From contig NZ_FNFO01000003.1 of assembly GCF_900100765.1 (NCBI RefSeq), forward strand, positions 595,348-659,347: a DNA stretch of 64,000 nucleotides, in the 5' to 3' direction. Made by a program: the position numbers and the translations under genes. A model generated the notes under the pieces. That model was not told the origin of the DNA. It did no database searches and was given only the letters and a program-made list of their open reading frames with translations. Of this stretch, positions 17,541 through 26,257 are shown one piece after another (position 1 is the first letter of the stretch; every line of letters starts with the position of its first letter). Source of the stretch: Catalinimonas alkaloidigena. Its GTDB lineage: Bacteria; Bacteroidota; Bacteroidia; Cytophagales; Flexibacteraceae.

Positions 17541-17954
17541 TTAAGCGGAAACCATTTCTTCTACATCCGCTACTTTTTCCACGTCCTGCATCTTCAGAAT
17601 TTTTGCAGTGATGCCGTGTTTTTCCAGCAAGCGGTTGGTGAAGCTCAACTTTCCGTAAGGGACCAGCAGATAAAACTCACCGTTGCGGTGCTCTGCCAGC
17701 GTAGAGAAAAGGCGCCATTTGCCAGCGGTCTTTAGTTTATCACTTTTCGATTCCGTCACAATATCAAAATAGCACTTTCCTCCATTTCTGCGCGCAGTGA
17801 TATCCGGCACGAACGATTCCTCGTCGTTTTGGCGAACGATGGCCGCCGGTTTTTCTTTATCGGGGACATCAGCGCGAATCTGGTCGTATCCTTTTTTCTC
17901 CAGGTAATCAACTGCGGCGCTTATCAAATAAGAATACTCTTTGCTAGAAGGCAT
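17541..17954 (-). CDS. Hypothetical protein with PD-(D/E)XK-nuclease-like pattern
   Basis: A 137-residue soluble protein I do not recognise as a named family. The centre reads SFVPDITARRNGGKCYFDIVTESK: a PD followed about twelve residues later by a D-I-V strand and an ESK, the spacing of a PD-(D/E)XK restriction-endonuclease-like core. It continues with FYLLVPYGKLSFTNRLLEKHGI, reminiscent of the third strand and following helix in that fold. The nuclease idea is weak without a structure comparison. No methylase, helicase or toxin partner is adjacent; it stands alone next to a strong terminator. Confidence 0.75.
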   Translation of the reverse strand: MPSSKEYSYLISAAVDYLEKKGYDQIRADVPDKEKPAAIVRQNDEESFVPDITARRNGGKCYFDIVTESKSDKLKTAGKWRLFSTLAEHRNGEFYLLVPYGKLSFTNRLLEKHGITAKILKMQDVEKVADVEEMVSA

Positions 17955-18198
17955 AATGTGTTTTTTTAGTGAAAATAATTGCTTGCGGTACGTCGTTCAA
18001 CGCCCGAATAATAATGATCCAGCCAAAAATGGAAGCCGAATAAGAAGGAGTGCTCTAGTATAACCCCTGGGCTAGCTGATAAGTTCCTTGCTCCTGAATT
18101 CAATGTAAAGAGATGATGTAAGCGCGGCGTAGGGGTCCTTGTCAAAAGAGCTAGGGGAAACGACATCAAACCAAGAGGCCTTTACGTAAACAGCAGGC

Positions 18199-18816
18199 AT
18201 GACCCCAACTGCACCACCCGTCCCGATCGCGGTTTTCGATCTTAACCAGGCTCTCTATCGAAAGTCTTCCAAGGAAGAGTTTTACAAATTCATCTGTTTC
18301 AAGCACGAAACGAAGCTTTTCAATCTGGTTCGGCAACGGCTCGCCGGGCTGGCCCATCGCCTCGGCCTAATGGGTCAAACCGAATTCAAAGAGAATTTCT
18401 TTCGCTACCTGGATGGCCTGCCGCCCGAAAAAGTCGCCGAGTACGCCCGCGAATTCTGGCATATTGAGTACCCAAAGCACTTCAATGCTCCCTTGCTGAC
18501 ACGCCTGCGTGAGTTGCAAAGGTTAGGTATCGACGTGTGGATTTCGTCAGGGGCTTTTGAAGTTTACTTGCTGCCCCTCGGTGAATACCTGGACATCACC
18601 GGACTTTTCGGGACGCGCGTCGCGTACCGAAACGGAAAATATCAGGTGGTGGGGCAGGCCAACAAAGACGGTGAAAAAATAAGGCGCTTCGATGGCCACT
18701 ATGGCTCGGGACAGTATCGGATCGTAGAGGCGTATTCGGACGGAGACGCTTCGCTGCTGGCGAAGGCCGACAAAGGCTATACAGTAGAACCGGACGGCTC
18801 GTGGCATCTGGCCTAA
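18199..18816 (+). CDS. HAD-superfamily protein (SerB-like, IB type) with altered motif I
   Basis: A 205-residue HAD-like protein. Motif I reads VFDLNQAL: nucleophile Asp14 is present, but the acid/base Asp two residues later is Asn16 and the usual Thr is Ala18. Motif II is WISSGAFE, motif III KDGEKIRRF and motif IV AYSDGDAS, with a helical cap of about 70 residues between I and II as in phosphoserine phosphatases. Loss of the second Asp usually reduces or changes phosphatase activity, so the substrate is open. It is monocistronic and followed by a bidirectional terminator. Confidence 0.88.
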   Translation: MTPTAPPVPIAVFDLNQALYRKSSKEEFYKFICFKHETKLFNLVRQRLAGLAHRLGLMGQTEFKENFFRYLDGLPPEKVAEYAREFWHIEYPKHFNAPLLTRLRELQRLGIDVWISSGAFEVYLLPLGEYLDITGLFGTRVAYRNGKYQVVGQANKDGEKIRRFDGHYGSGQYRIVEAYSDGDASLLAKADKGYTVEPDGSWHLA

Positions 18817-18820
18817 ATGC

Positions 18821-18847
18821 AAAAGCCCCGCTTTTCACGAGGCTTTT
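18821..18847. terminator. Bidirectional terminator between HAD gene and fadD
   Basis: AAAAGCC-C-CG (18821-18830) pairs with CG-A-GGCTTTT (18838-18847), 7-nt loop, one internal mismatch. It follows the HAD stop by 4 bp and precedes the convergent acyl-CoA ligase stop at 18870. Confidence 0.82.
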
Positions 18848-18869
18848 GGGAGATGAATATCTTGTTTAT

Positions 18870-20546
18870 TTATCGCAGTTCGCGGCGCAGAATTTTCCCT
18901 ACGTTCGACTTCGGTAACTGGTCGTAAAACTGAACATGCTTCGGCACTTTGTAACCGGTCAGCGTTTTGCGACAGTGGGTGATCACGTCCTCTTCTGTCA
19001 GATTAGGGTCTTTTCGCACAATGCACGCCTTAACGCGTTCGGTCGATTCGGAGTCGGGCATACCGACCACAGCGCATTCCAGTACACCCGGGTGTTTTGC
19101 GATTTCGTCCTCCACTTCGTTGGGATAGACGTTAAAGCCCGATACGAGAATCATATCTTTCATCCGATCCACGATGCGCACGTATCCTCCTTCGTCCATA
19201 ACTCCCACATCGCCAGTGCGAAACCAACCGCCCGCGAAAAATACCCGCTTGGTCTCTTCGGGTTGTTTAAAGTAGCCTTTCATGACCTGAGGGCCACGCG
19301 CACAAATCTCGCCCCGTTCGCCCATCGGCACTTCCTGTCCCTGGTCGTCCATGATCCGCAGTTCGGTGCGTGGCAGGGGCAGGCCGATCGTGCCGGGGCG
19401 GTTCTGCAGCGGATGGTTACACGTCAAGACCGGTGACGTCTCGCTTAACCCGTATCCTTCCACGATAGGACAGCCCGTCAGTTGCAGCCAGCGTTCGCCG
19501 ACCGCCTGTTGCAGGGCCATACCACCCGCGATGTAAAGTCCGTTTTCGGGAAACTTGATGCTGGTGAAGTCTGCCTGATTCATCAACCCATTGAACAGCG
19601 TGTTCAGTCCGGTAAACACCGTGAAGCGGTGTTTCTGCATGGTTTTGATAAATCCGGGCATGTCGCGCGGGTTGGTGATCAGAATCAACTTAGCCCCCAG
19701 GTGCATCAGGAAAAGGCTGTTGACCGTCAGCCCAAAAATGTGGTAGAACGGAAGCGCCGCCAGTAAAACTTCCTGCCCTGGTTTCAGACGCGAATACCAC
19801 TCTTTCGATTGCAACACATTCGCTACGATATTGGCGTGCGAAAGATCTGCCGCTTTGGGCACACCCGTAGTGCCGCCCGTATATTGCAAAAAGAGGGTCT
19901 GATCGGAGCTGACCGAAGGTTTCTGGTACGTTTGGTTACGCCCGCTTCGGAGTGCTTTGGTAAACGAAATGGCTTGCGGCAGTTGAAACGCCGGAACCAT
20001 TTTCTTTACGTATTTGACCACCGCGTTGATCAAGGTACGCTTCAGCGGCGGCAGCATGTCGCCTACCTCCGTGACCACGACCAACTGAAGCTTGGTCTCG
20101 GGCAAAATCTTCTCCAGCTTGTCTGCGAAATTGGCCAGAATCACAATCGCTTTAGCATCCGAATCACGCAGAGGCTTCAGCATTTCGCTGGCCGTATACA
20201 GGGGGTTCAGGTTAACAATCGTAAGCCCCGCCCGAATGGCCCCATAGAGGGCAACCAAATACTGCAGCACGTTGGGCATCTGCAGGGCGATGCGATCGCC
20301 GGGCTTTAGTCCGTTGCTTTGCAGAAAGGCCGCGAAGTGGCAGGAAGCTTCCTCCAGTTGATCGTACGTCATGGTATACCCCAAGTTCTCCTGAGCTTCA
20401 TGATCGCCGTAACGGGCAAACATCTCTTCCAACATTTCTACCACGTTGGAATAAGCAGCGGGATCGATGTCCCACGTGACTCCTTCGGGGTAGGAATTTA
20501 GCCAGGGCATCGCAGTCTTTTCGGTGGGTGTGGTGGTGTTACTCAT
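18870..20546 (-). CDS. fadD: Long-chain fatty-acid--CoA ligase (FadD type)
   Basis: A 558-residue AMP-forming acyl-CoA synthetase, close to the 561 residues of E. coli FadD. Motifs: LFLQYTGGTTGVPKAADLSH (AMP binding), VEGYGLSETSPVL, GWFRTGDVGVMDEGG and the C-terminal KDMILVSGFNVYPNEVE and KSNVGKILRREL with the catalytic Lys. It activates long-chain fatty acids for beta-oxidation or lipid use at the inner membrane. It is divergent from mutM with about 130 bp between. Confidence 0.94.
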   Translation of the reverse strand: MSNTTTPTEKTAMPWLNSYPEGVTWDIDPAAYSNVVEMLEEMFARYGDHEAQENLGYTMTYDQLEEASCHFAAFLQSNGLKPGDRIALQMPNVLQYLVALYGAIRAGLTIVNLNPLYTASEMLKPLRDSDAKAIVILANFADKLEKILPETKLQLVVVTEVGDMLPPLKRTLINAVVKYVKKMVPAFQLPQAISFTKALRSGRNQTYQKPSVSSDQTLFLQYTGGTTGVPKAADLSHANIVANVLQSKEWYSRLKPGQEVLLAALPFYHIFGLTVNSLFLMHLGAKLILITNPRDMPGFIKTMQKHRFTVFTGLNTLFNGLMNQADFTSIKFPENGLYIAGGMALQQAVGERWLQLTGCPIVEGYGLSETSPVLTCNHPLQNRPGTIGLPLPRTELRIMDDQGQEVPMGERGEICARGPQVMKGYFKQPEETKRVFFAGGWFRTGDVGVMDEGGYVRIVDRMKDMILVSGFNVYPNEVEDEIAKHPGVLECAVVGMPDSESTERVKACIVRKDPNLTEEDVITHCRKTLTGYKVPKHVQFYDQLPKSNVGKILRRELR

Positions 20547-20675
20547 CGTTTGGTAATTAAGACAGGTTACAGCAATATAATGATTTTTGTGGATTACCTG
20601 CCGTACGGCATACGGTGCCCTGAAACAATCAGAGGCCCTAAATGCTTGTATTTTTATTCATTTTTTCGTTTTGAG

Positions 20676-21482
20676 ATGCCCGAATTACCCGAAGTAGAAT
20701 GGCTGCGGCGGTACGCCGAAGAGACTGCCTTGCAACTCCCCATCGAAGAGGTTCTGATCGAACCGGGCTACGAAGCCCGGCTGGCCGTAGCGCCGGAAGC
20801 CATGCGCGCCGCGCTGGTAAGGCAGGCGTTTGTCGCTACCGACCGGATCGGGAAATACCTGTTTTTGCACCTCGACAGCGGCACGGTGCTGATGATGCAT
20901 TTCGGGATGACGGGCTGGTTGCAGTACTACCGCGACGAGCCGCCCCGCTTTGCCCGCTTCCAACTGGAATTTGAGAACGGCTACCGGCTGGCCCTGACCG
21001 ATCCGCGCAAATTCGCCCGGTTGGATCTGACCGATTCGGTGGAAGGCTACCGACAAAAGAAGAAACTGAGCCACGACGCCCTCACCATGTCGGCCGATGA
21101 GCTTTGGGAAAACCTGCGTAGACGGAAGACGATGATCAAACCGGCGTTGCTCGACCAGCGGGTGGCGGCGGGCGTGGGCAATTGGATCGTCGACGAGGTG
21201 TTGTTCCAGACCCATCTCCATCCGGAAACCCGCGTAAACGAACTCGACGAAGCGCAGGTCCGCGACCTCCACCAGGCGCTGCAACGCATCCTGCGCGTCG
21301 CCATCGAACACGAAGCAGATTACGCCACGTTTCCGCGCGGATTCCTGATCAAGAACCGTTGGGTGAAAGACCACGAGCGCGACGGCGGCGCGTACACGTG
21401 TCCACGCTGCGAAAGCCCGATTCTGTACACGCAGGTGGGAGGGCGGGGCACGTACTACTGCCCCGTTTGCCAGGGCACATGA
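20676..21482 (+). CDS. mutM: Formamidopyrimidine-DNA glycosylase (Fpg/Nei family)
   Basis: A 268-residue base-excision repair glycosylase/lyase for oxidised bases. It begins MPELPEVEW, with catalytic Pro2 and Glu3, has the conserved Lys in DRIGKYLFLHL, the H2TH region VAAGVGNWIVDEVLFQ and a C-terminal zinc finger CPRCESPILYTQ...YYCPVCQ. The ATG at 20676 is fixed by the need for an N-terminal Pro. The start MPELPEVEWLRR differs slightly from the usual MPELPEVET, so Nei-like substrate preference is possible. A terminator follows. Confidence 0.92.
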   Translation: MPELPEVEWLRRYAEETALQLPIEEVLIEPGYEARLAVAPEAMRAALVRQAFVATDRIGKYLFLHLDSGTVLMMHFGMTGWLQYYRDEPPRFARFQLEFENGYRLALTDPRKFARLDLTDSVEGYRQKKKLSHDALTMSADELWENLRRRKTMIKPALLDQRVAAGVGNWIVDEVLFQTHLHPETRVNELDEAQVRDLHQALQRILRVAIEHEADYATFPRGFLIKNRWVKDHERDGGAYTCPRCESPILYTQVGGRGTYYCPVCQGT

Positions 21483-21484
21483 AA

Positions 21485-21510
21485 AAAGCCCCTTCGGGTG
21501 AAGAGGCTTT
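21485..21510. terminator. Hairpin terminator between mutM and the cupin gene
   Basis: AAAGCC-C-CTTC (21485-21495) pairs with GAAG-A-GGCTTT (21500-21510) around GGGT with one mismatch; A6 lies on the left, favouring use by the minus-strand cupin gene as well as by mutM. Confidence 0.75.
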
Positions 21511-21537
21511 CAAAATTCAATGACTTCCGAACCGCTA

Positions 21538-21873
21538 TTAGTCGCGGTCGTGCAGATGAGCCGGCGGTGAAGTCACCTCAACGGCCGAAAAGGTTTCCAG
21601 AATTTTGTAGGTGTGCTTCGCACCCTTCGGCACGACGTACGAGTCGCCAGGCTGCAACACTACGGTTTGTCCTTCGGACTGCAACTCGGCTTTGCCTTTC
21701 AGCACGTAACCGACCGTTTCGTAAGGGCGGCTCACTTCCGGTTTCTGTTCGCCGGGTTCCTCGTCTTCCCACTTCCGCATGGCCAGGCTCACGCCGGTGG
21801 CCAGAAATTTCTCACCGTGCTCGGCGGTGGGTGAATAGTCGGAATCTATTTTTTTGATGGTTGTATCTCCCAT
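21538..21873 (-). CDS. Small single-domain cupin protein
   Basis: A 111-residue cupin. Motif 2 is clear, PGDSYVVPKGAKHTYKI with its His, and the beta-strand pattern GYVLKGKAELQSEGQTVVLQPG is typical. In motif 1 the usual H-x-H pair is missing: the segment is SRPYETVGYVLKG. A standard metal site is therefore doubtful. Such small cupins are often sensors or isomerase-like enzymes; no function is assigned. Monocistronic. Confidence 0.85.
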   Translation of the reverse strand: MGDTTIKKIDSDYSPTAEHGEKFLATGVSLAMRKWEDEEPGEQKPEVSRPYETVGYVLKGKAELQSEGQTVVLQPGDSYVVPKGAKHTYKILETFSAVEVTSPPAHLHDRD

Positions 21874-21981
21874 GATCTGTTACATTTTAAAAGTTTGTTC
21901 GCCACAAAGGCGTACTCTATGTAACGATCTGGAAGAAAAGCGGTTACACTTGAAGAAGAAGTGCTTATATAAAGTGAGTCT

Positions 21982-22446
21982 TTACTTTTCTAATTTTTCC
22001 CCAAATAGCTTGAGGCATGTTTGGTAGGCGCTTCGTTCAAATCTATATTGGGGCAAGTCGAACCATTCAACTGCGGTTCCGATCTTCTCTGGAATTGTAG
22101 AAAAGGAAATGTCTCTTCCTATTCTTTGCCAAGTGATTATGTCGTTGCTGTGGTTGATCTCAACCACAATCACTGTGCAAGTAAAGTCGCAATCGTCAGG
22201 ACACATCAGGATCGGGGCAACTGCGCAATGACCATCCTCAGGCAACACACGGCTCCATGTCACACGACGCTCTTCCTCGTTCTCAAGCCAGTGTAGAAGC
22301 GTAGGAACTAGTCCTTTCAATCTCAACTTATCTTCCGGATCTACTGCATGAATGATGTGGTCTAACGGCTGTCCATCGATAAGCAGTACTAAATGAGCCT
22401 CGTCAGCATACGCGCTCTTTTGCATCTTCGCTTCGAGTACGTTCAT
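21982..22446 (-). CDS. Unrecognised protein directly downstream of sbcC
   Basis: A 154-residue soluble, acidic protein. The ATG at 22444-22446 lies 2 bp after the sbcC stop, so translation is probably coupled. Features: EAHLVLLIDGQPLDHIIHAV near the N-terminus, LKGLVPTLLHWLENEEERRV in the middle and CPDDCDFTCTVIVVEINHSN with three Cys. I do not recognise a family. Its base composition is visibly lower in G+C than sbcC, which suggests a different history. It might be an immunity-like or accessory protein, but nothing in the sequence proves it. Confidence 0.7.
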   Translation of the reverse strand: MNVLEAKMQKSAYADEAHLVLLIDGQPLDHIIHAVDPEDKLRLKGLVPTLLHWLENEEERRVTWSRVLPEDGHCAVAPILMCPDDCDFTCTVIVVEINHSNDIITWQRIGRDISFSTIPEKIGTAVEWFDLPQYRFERSAYQTCLKLFGEKLEK

Positions 22447-22448
22447 GC

Positions 22449-25400
22449 TCACTCCCAACTGTACGACACCTGGCTGCCGTGTTCGCGGTGGTTCTCGATC
22501 CTGAGGTAGACGCCGATTTCCTGTTGCAGTTCTTCGACGTGGGAGATGATGCCGACGATGCGGTTTTCTTTTTGCAGCGCCTTGAGGGTTTCGAACACGA
22601 GCCGAAGCGAGTCCTTGTCGAGCGCGCCGAAGCCTTCGTCGAGGAAGAAAAAGCTTTGTTCCGCCTGATTGAGAGCCTTCACGTTCTCGGCGAGGGCGAG
22701 GGCGAGGCACAGGGCCGCCTGGAAGGTCTGTCCGCCCGAGAGGGTTTTCAGCAAGCGGGTTTTGCCATCGTTCAGGTGATCGCGCACCACAAACTCGTTC
22801 GTGTCGCTCAGCTCCAGACTGAAGTGGTTGCGCGTCAGGCGGGTAAACCGCTCGTTGGCCGCTTCGCAGAGGTTCTGGAGGTAGATGCTGGAGACGTAAT
22901 CGACAAAGCCGCTACCGCGGAACAAACCCGCCAGTTCTTTCAGGTTGTCGAGGCGGTGCTGTTGCACTTCCAGCATCTTTTCCACGCTCTGGCGGTTCTG
23001 CCGACGGACGATCAGCTCGTCTAAGGCTTTGTTTTGCAACGCAATCTCGCGTTTGTCTTCGTCCAGTTCCTTCTTGGCCGAATCGAGCGCGCCGCAGTGG
23101 TGCAGGTATTCGGCTTCGTCCCACTGCTGTCCGCTGGCCCGCTCGCGCAACAGACTCAGGTTATACTCCGTGGTATCGAGCAACCTGTAAAAGTCCTGAA
23201 TTTCTTTGCGTTCCTGCGCAATGTCGAGTGATTCGCGCAGCAGCGCTTCCACTTCGGGCAGATCCTGGAATTCGTGAACGGCGCACAGGCGCGTCAATTC
23301 TTCCGTCGCCTGCGTTTCTTGCACGCGGAGGTGCTGCAACGCGAGGGTTTCTGTGCTGAGTTGCCCTTCCAGAAGGCTGCGCTGCTGTTCATGCTGGCGC
23401 TGGGCAGCATCGGCCTTCTCGTAGTTCTGCTCAATTTCGGCGATGCGGGCCTGTCCTTTTTCCAAGTTGGCTTCCAGCCGTTCTACCGAAAACCTCTCGA
23501 ACTGTGCCTCTTCGAAATGCTTCAACAGGTTGCTGTAGGCTTCCACCTGCGTTCGGGTCGCGACCCGCTTCTTCTCAAATTCGTTGAGCGCGAGTTGTGC
23601 TTTCTGGTTGACTTCCTCCTGAGTCTGTACGTCTTCGCGGAGTTGCTTCAGCGCCTGCCGGGAGTTGTGCAGTTCGGCCTGATGCTGGCGGGCGGCTTTC
23701 AGTTGCTGCTCCACCGCGTCGAGCGTGGCCCCGGCGTAATCGGACCAGACAAACTGCTGCTGATGGGTTTCGACCTGCTGCTGCGCGCGTTGCAGCACGC
23801 CTTGTTGCGTTTCCAGTTGGGCGTCGATCCGACTCGCTTCCGTGTCCAGCAGACGCACTTCCTCGCGCAACTGATGCAGGCGCTGTTCGCCTTCTTCAAA
23901 CTTCTTAACGCGCGCCTCGGCTTCGGCGACGTCCTGGTCGGCCGTGTGGCGGACCGTCACGGCGGGGTGGTGCGTTGCGCCGCAAAGGGGACACGATTCG
24001 CCTTCGCGCAGGTCGTCGGCGTACCGAGCCAGGGTCTGACGGATCAGTGCCTGTTGCAGCTCGTGGCGCAACTGTTGCAGCCGGGCGTGAATCTTTTGCT
24101 CTTCTTCGCTGACACGCTCGTAAAACGGAGCGAAGTCCGTCAGGCCCGCGAAGGCTTTGGTCTGGTTCAGGCGCTCCTGCAGCCGCTGCGTTACGGCTTT
24201 CTTCTGCGTACACAACCGCTCCTGCTCCGCTTTGGCCTCTTCGAGCGCGCGGTGCTGTTTGTCGCGCTGTTGCAGCCAGTTTTGCACCTGCGTCAGTTCG
24301 GCCGTGTCGGGCTGGTTGGTTTCCTGCTCGGCCAGTTGCTGCTCGCGTTCCGTCAGTTGCCGACGGTGGAGCTTCAGTTTCGTTTCGACCTGCTGGGCGC
24401 GGGCCTGTTCGGTTTCGGCCTGTTCGGCGAGGCTGTCCTGTTCGGCCCGCAGGTTTTTCAGACGGATCAGGTGCCGCAGGTCGTCGGCCTGTTCTTTTAG
24501 ACGGTCGCGCGTTTCGTAGGCCGCTTTGGCCTCTTGGAGTTGGTGGGCGGCCGTTTGCAGGGCGGTCTGGTTTTCGTCCGCCTGCTGTTTCAGTTGCGTC
24601 AGGCGCGTTTCTTTCGCGTCGATTTCCTGCTGCCGTTGCACGCGACGCTCCAGCTTGTCGCCGAAGTAGGTACGGGCGCGTTCGTAGCGCAGCATCCGCT
24701 GTTCCTGCGCATGGTAGTGCTGCTTTTGTTCGCAGAGCATCGCCCATTGCGCTTCGGCCTCGCGGATTTCGCGGAACAGCTTCCGCAGTTCGTCGAGTTG
24801 CGCCTTTCGCAATTCCAGGTTTTTCACCTCAGCTTCGCCCGCCCGGATGCTGATTTTCAGTTCCTCGATGCGGTGCTGCCGGTTCGCGATGTCGTCTTCG
24901 TCCACCACGCCGATGCCCGCCAATTGCCCTTCCAGGTTGGAGATGACGTGCTTGGTGCGGCTGGTCAGGACGTTGGTCTTTTGAAAGAGGTCGAATTTTT
25001 CCAGGTGGAACAACTGCTTCAGCATTTTGGAGCGGTCGTTCGGTTTCTGGTCGATGAATTCGCGGAACTTGCCCTGCGGAATGATGATCGTCTGCATGAA
25101 GTTCTCGTAACTCATGCCGATGATGCGCTCGGCATCGCTCACGCCGATCATCGGGTCCCAGTCGGCTTTCTCGTCGCACCAGCGCAGGAACCGCCGGGCG
25201 TCGACACTCACCTGGTCGAACCGCTTTTTCTTCCGCTTCGCTTTGAACAGGAACCGGTATTTCTGTTGATTCTGTGGCCCGCAGCGGAACGTGAAGTCGA
25301 TCGACATCTCGTCGCTTTGCAGGTTCATCATGTTGTAATACCGGTCGTCGCCCGACTTGTTGAGCCGGTCGCTCCGGTCATAGAGCACGAACATGATGGC

Positions 25401-25538
25401 TTCGAGGATGCTGGATTTCCCACTGCCGACCGCCCCGAAGATGCCAAACAACCGCGACGACGTGAGGGTGGCAAAGTCGATGGTTTGCGGTTCTTTGTAG
25501 GAGTAAAGGCCCTGAAGGGTCAGGAGTTCGGGAATCAT
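22449..25538 (-). CDS. sbcC: SbcC-type SMC-like ATPase (DNA repair exonuclease subunit)
   Basis: A 1029-residue SMC/Rad50-family ATPase. Walker A is GAVGSGKSS (35-43), two long coiled-coil arms flank a zinc hook CPLCGATHHP near residue 516, and the C-terminal head carries the signature TLSGGQTFQAALCLALALAE and Walker B FFFLDEGFGALD. With SbcD it would open and trim hairpins and DNA ends. An sbcD nuclease gene is normally beside sbcC, but none lies next to it or anywhere in this window. It is flanked by two unrecognised, lower-GC genes. Confidence 0.93.
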   Translation of the reverse strand: MIPELLTLQGLYSYKEPQTIDFATLTSSRLFGIFGAVGSGKSSILEAIMFVLYDRSDRLNKSGDDRYYNMMNLQSDEMSIDFTFRCGPQNQQKYRFLFKAKRKKKRFDQVSVDARRFLRWCDEKADWDPMIGVSDAERIIGMSYENFMQTIIIPQGKFREFIDQKPNDRSKMLKQLFHLEKFDLFQKTNVLTSRTKHVISNLEGQLAGIGVVDEDDIANRQHRIEELKISIRAGEAEVKNLELRKAQLDELRKLFREIREAEAQWAMLCEQKQHYHAQEQRMLRYERARTYFGDKLERRVQRQQEIDAKETRLTQLKQQADENQTALQTAAHQLQEAKAAYETRDRLKEQADDLRHLIRLKNLRAEQDSLAEQAETEQARAQQVETKLKLHRRQLTEREQQLAEQETNQPDTAELTQVQNWLQQRDKQHRALEEAKAEQERLCTQKKAVTQRLQERLNQTKAFAGLTDFAPFYERVSEEEQKIHARLQQLRHELQQALIRQTLARYADDLREGESCPLCGATHHPAVTVRHTADQDVAEAEARVKKFEEGEQRLHQLREEVRLLDTEASRIDAQLETQQGVLQRAQQQVETHQQQFVWSDYAGATLDAVEQQLKAARQHQAELHNSRQALKQLREDVQTQEEVNQKAQLALNEFEKKRVATRTQVEAYSNLLKHFEEAQFERFSVERLEANLEKGQARIAEIEQNYEKADAAQRQHEQQRSLLEGQLSTETLALQHLRVQETQATEELTRLCAVHEFQDLPEVEALLRESLDIAQERKEIQDFYRLLDTTEYNLSLLRERASGQQWDEAEYLHHCGALDSAKKELDEDKREIALQNKALDELIVRRQNRQSVEKMLEVQQHRLDNLKELAGLFRGSGFVDYVSSIYLQNLCEAANERFTRLTRNHFSLELSDTNEFVVRDHLNDGKTRLLKTLSGGQTFQAALCLALALAENVKALNQAEQSFFFLDEGFGALDKDSLRLVFETLKALQKENRIVGIISHVEELQQEIGVYLRIENHREHGSQVSYSWE

Positions 25539-25713
25539 GCGCGACAGAAACGAATGTTACGTTAGCAAGTCACATTGAAGTTAGAAAATTCCCGCAATTG
25601 CAGAAGAACGCAAAAGCGCATTGTGGAAAAGTTGTGGAAAAAGAATTGGTAATCCACAGGTTGTCGACAGAGTTGTACGTTTCGGGCTTGGTTTTCAGGA
25701 AGATTCATTCGTA

Positions 25714-25735
25714 GCGACGGAATTAATTCCGTCGC
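25714..25735. repeat. Perfect 22-bp palindrome
   Basis: GCGACGGAATT followed by its exact reverse complement AATTCCGTCGC, in the 248-bp gap between sbcC and the hypothetical gene at 25787. No T run adjoins it, so it is not a standard terminator. It may be one end or a remnant of a dispersed repeat; only one copy was noticed in this window. Confidence 0.6.
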
Positions 25736-25786
25736 AATAGAGGTTTAAATTTATCTGCTTGCCGTTGCCACAAACAGATATTAAGA

Positions 25787-26230
25787 TCATGTACTGGCGG
25801 CCAAGCTATTAAGAAAATTAAGCCACTTTGTAGCAATTTGTCGAAACACCAGGGTATCCAAGTTCATTCTGTCATCTTTCACAGCCATTTTTATACCCTC
25901 TGTCAAATTTTTTTCTGAAGTAAAATATGTTTTATGAGGATCAATAATCGCAGTCAACAGAACTGATACTAAAACTTCATCTCCCCAGTTTCTCTCCACC
26001 ACTTCGTCTATTGTAGGTATCAAATCTTCTGTAATATCTTTTTCATGCCAATTAAATCGAAAGAAATCTCCTACATAGTTGTAGTAACCCGTCTCTAAGT
26101 CCTTTACAAAGAGAGTAGGTGCATTAAGTTTCTGCTCAAACACATAGCATTCTAATTCATATTTACCACAGCTCAGCACAGTTAAGCTAAACTTTACACT
26201 TTCTTGTATATATGGGTTCTTACTTCTCAT
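25787..26230 (-). CDS. Unrecognised low-GC protein upstream of sbcC
   Basis: A 147-residue soluble protein with no motif I recognise. It contains YELECYVFEQKLNAPTLF, an aromatic YYNYVGDFFRFNWHEKD segment and a helical C-terminus. Codon use is strikingly AT-rich (AAA, TTT, ATA common) compared with the 55% G+C neighbours, so recent horizontal acquisition is likely. It ends 248 bp from sbcC and starts about 27 bp from the 3' end of moaA. Start ATG 26228-26230. Confidence 0.7.
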   Translation of the reverse strand: MRSKNPYIQESVKFSLTVLSCGKYELECYVFEQKLNAPTLFVKDLETGYYNYVGDFFRFNWHEKDITEDLIPTIDEVVERNWGDEVLVSVLLTAIIDPHKTYFTSEKNLTEGIKMAVKDDRMNLDTLVFRQIATKWLNFLNSLAAST

Positions 26231-26257
26231 GATAACACTGATTCATACCTGATACAA

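Noticed and set aside
23274-25565. Two long plus-strand open frames antisense to sbcC
   Set aside because: Low-complexity Leu/Phe/Gln-rich translations typical of the complement of coiled-coil coding sequence.
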